Shown here piece after piece: positions 6,290-7,099 of a DNA stretch of 7,099 bases. The stretch is taken from the NCBI GenBank assembly GCA_034005635.1, contig JAVEUJ010000123.1, forward strand, positions 1 to 7,099, given 5' to 3'. Source of the DNA: JAAZFE01 sp034005635. Its GTDB lineage: Bacteria; Verrucomicrobiota; Kiritimatiellia; CAIQIC01; Lenti-01. The position numbers and the translations under genes are program-made. Position 1 is the first letter of the stretch. Each line of letters opens with the position of its first letter. Below the pieces are notes generated by a model that saw only the letters and a list, made by a program, of their open reading frames with translations, made no database searches and was not told the origin of the DNA.

Positions 6290-6580
6290 TAAAGTCGTTG
6301 AACCCCAGCGCGTCGCGTCGGGGGGGTAAATCCGGGCTTGTCGGGATGCAGGTTGCCCGGCTTGGGCCCCGGTTAGAGCCAATTTGGCTACACGTGTGGT
6401 CTGATGCGGTGGTGCCAGCAACTCAAATGTCCGGCCGACGCTCATTTCGCATCTTCCCGAAAAGGAAAGGAGTTGGTCCAAGCGTAGCCCATGCTGCCAA
6501 CAACGGCAGACTGGTCGCCCTAACCCTGTTCAATTTGTTTGTGTTGCGTAACATTTCATTCAGTCCAAGTGGCTTGCCCT

Positions 6581-7099
6581 CTACTCCTGCACCAACTTCA
6601 CGCGGAAGATGCCGGTGGGGGTATCCGCAGAAATATCCACCAGCATGTCGATCTCAAATTCGCCTGCGCCAGCCGTAACTCGCCCGCCGTCCACGATTTT
6701 AAACGCGTAGGGCTTCCCGGTTTCCGGGTCGATGGCCGCCAACATGGGCACGTGTTCGAGCTGATAGGTCTTACCTGGCACCGACTGCCACTTCACGCGC
6801 ACCGGTCGGGTGGGCGGCTCGCCTGCCGCCATCACTTGCGGCTGCGTCTCGCGCCGCACCACCTCGAAAACCAACTTAGAATCCGGACAGGTCGGGTCCG
6901 TCCCGGCCAGCCACTCGTGCAGATCGAGCATCCCATCGCCATCGAAGTCATTGGTCGCGACGCCGTCGGTGCCCAGCAATTTTTCCCACGAGTTCGCCAG
7001 CCCGTCGCCATCGTCGTCGTGCCAATCAATGGGGCGGGCCTCGCTAAAGGTCAGCACGAGTTCGCTGGTGGCGGCTTGCGAAAGGGATACGGGCTCGGA
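6581..7099 (-). CDS. C-terminal part of a secreted protein with paired EF-hand-like calcium loops (5' end outside window)
   Basis: The frame is open from the right edge to a TAG at 6581-6583, giving 172 residues; the true start is beyond the window. A GTG at 7057 could initiate, but the frame continues upstream with plausible sequence, so I treat the gene as partial. Numbering from the edge, residues 28-39 (DDDGDGLANSWE) and 51-62 (DFDGDGMLDLHE) each fit the 12-residue loop DxDxDGxxxxxE, 23 residues apart, and a GTDPT follows. Paired Asp-rich loops like these resemble dockerin and thrombospondin-type-3 calcium sites and are common in PVC-group exported proteins. The last ~75 residues (VKWQSVPGKTYQLEH to GIFRVKLVQE) look like a small beta module that often ends such proteins. 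Calcium binding and extracellular location are inferred. The main body is unseen, so its overall function is unknown. Confidence 0.85.
   Translation of the reverse strand, partial: SEPVSLSQAATSELVLTFSEARPIDWHDDDGDGLANSWEKLLGTDGVATNDFDGDGMLDLHEWLAGTDPTCPDSKLVFEVVRRETQPQVMAAGEPPTRPVRVKWQSVPGKTYQLEHVPMLAAIDPETGKPYAFKIVDGGRVTAGAGEFEIDMLVDISADTPTGIFRVKLVQE

Larger units (their letters stand above)
5969..6580. other. 612-nt non-coding stretch with repeats and hairpins; no convincing gene
   Basis: All three minus frames stay open over much of 5984-6197 and one frame to 6481, but their translations are just repeat read-through (for example NDQRSTTND-like and FNIQYSIS-like strings) with no domain sense. 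Besides the arrays and hairpins listed separately, it holds the octamer GCCCGGCT at 6239-6246 and 6355-6362 and its complement at 6072-6079. There is also an 8-bp inverted pair at 6263-6270 / 6335-6342, a 5-bp hairpin at 6494-6509 (loop 6499-6504) and a direct ATTGAA doublet at 6001-6012. No T-tract follows any hairpin, so no intrinsic terminator is called for the gene ending at 6581. I see no good -35/-10 pair for the gene starting at 5968, although one must presumably lie here. Confidence 0.6.

Noticed and set aside
5984..6481. 165-codon minus-strand frame in the gap
   Set aside because: Its length comes from stop-free heptamer repeats and a hairpin repeat. The translation has no domain, and the same region is open in the other minus frames too.
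6211..6678. 155-codon plus-strand frame
   Set aside because: It starts inside the AT-rich heptamer array and runs into the antisense of the calcium-loop gene; there is no protein-like pattern.

Overview
The window is about 60% GC and reads almost entirely on the minus strand. It looks like a metagenomic or genomic fragment from the PVC group (Verrucomicrobiota, Kiritimatiellota or Lentisphaerota). That placement is an inference from protein style: a giant secreted mosaic protein with autotransporter-associated beta-strand repeats, YDG/MBG domains and FN3 modules, a neighbour with Asp-rich calcium loops and a final GIFRVKL-type tail, and intergenic heptamer arrays. No rRNA or other taxonomic marker is present.

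Layout, in the direction of transcription (right to left): (1) 7099-6581 is the 3' end of a secreted or surface protein, with two perfect 12-residue EF-hand-like loops followed by a beta-rich C-terminal module. (2) 6580-5969 is a 612-nt non-coding stretch. It holds two separate 42-nt arrays of six 7-nt units, a strong hairpin between them, further hairpins and a recurring octamer. I see no tRNA, no convincing terminator and no clear promoter in it. (3) 5968-1 is one uninterrupted reading frame of at least 1989 codons that runs off the left edge. I translated it by hand and found no stop or frameshift.

Domain order of the giant protein: a 58-residue N-terminal extension, a hydrophobic signal segment (residues 59-81), a beta-sandwich-like module, a Trp/Tyr-rich module, two FN3-type domains, a third FN3 domain split by a 162-residue insert of lower GC, a beta module with a GFEVS motif, three YDG repeats at an exact 255-nt period, an MBG/Ig-like domain, a passenger-type module, then a beta-helix-like region with five autotransporter-associated (PATR-type) repeats. 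The C-terminus, which would show the export or anchoring route, lies outside the window.

Both proteins look exported and extracellular. Nothing shows that they work together, and the long gap between them argues against a tight operon. No enzyme, CRISPR array, transposase or RNA gene was found. The best candidates for something undescribed are the domain-in-domain insertion and the paired heptamer arrays.
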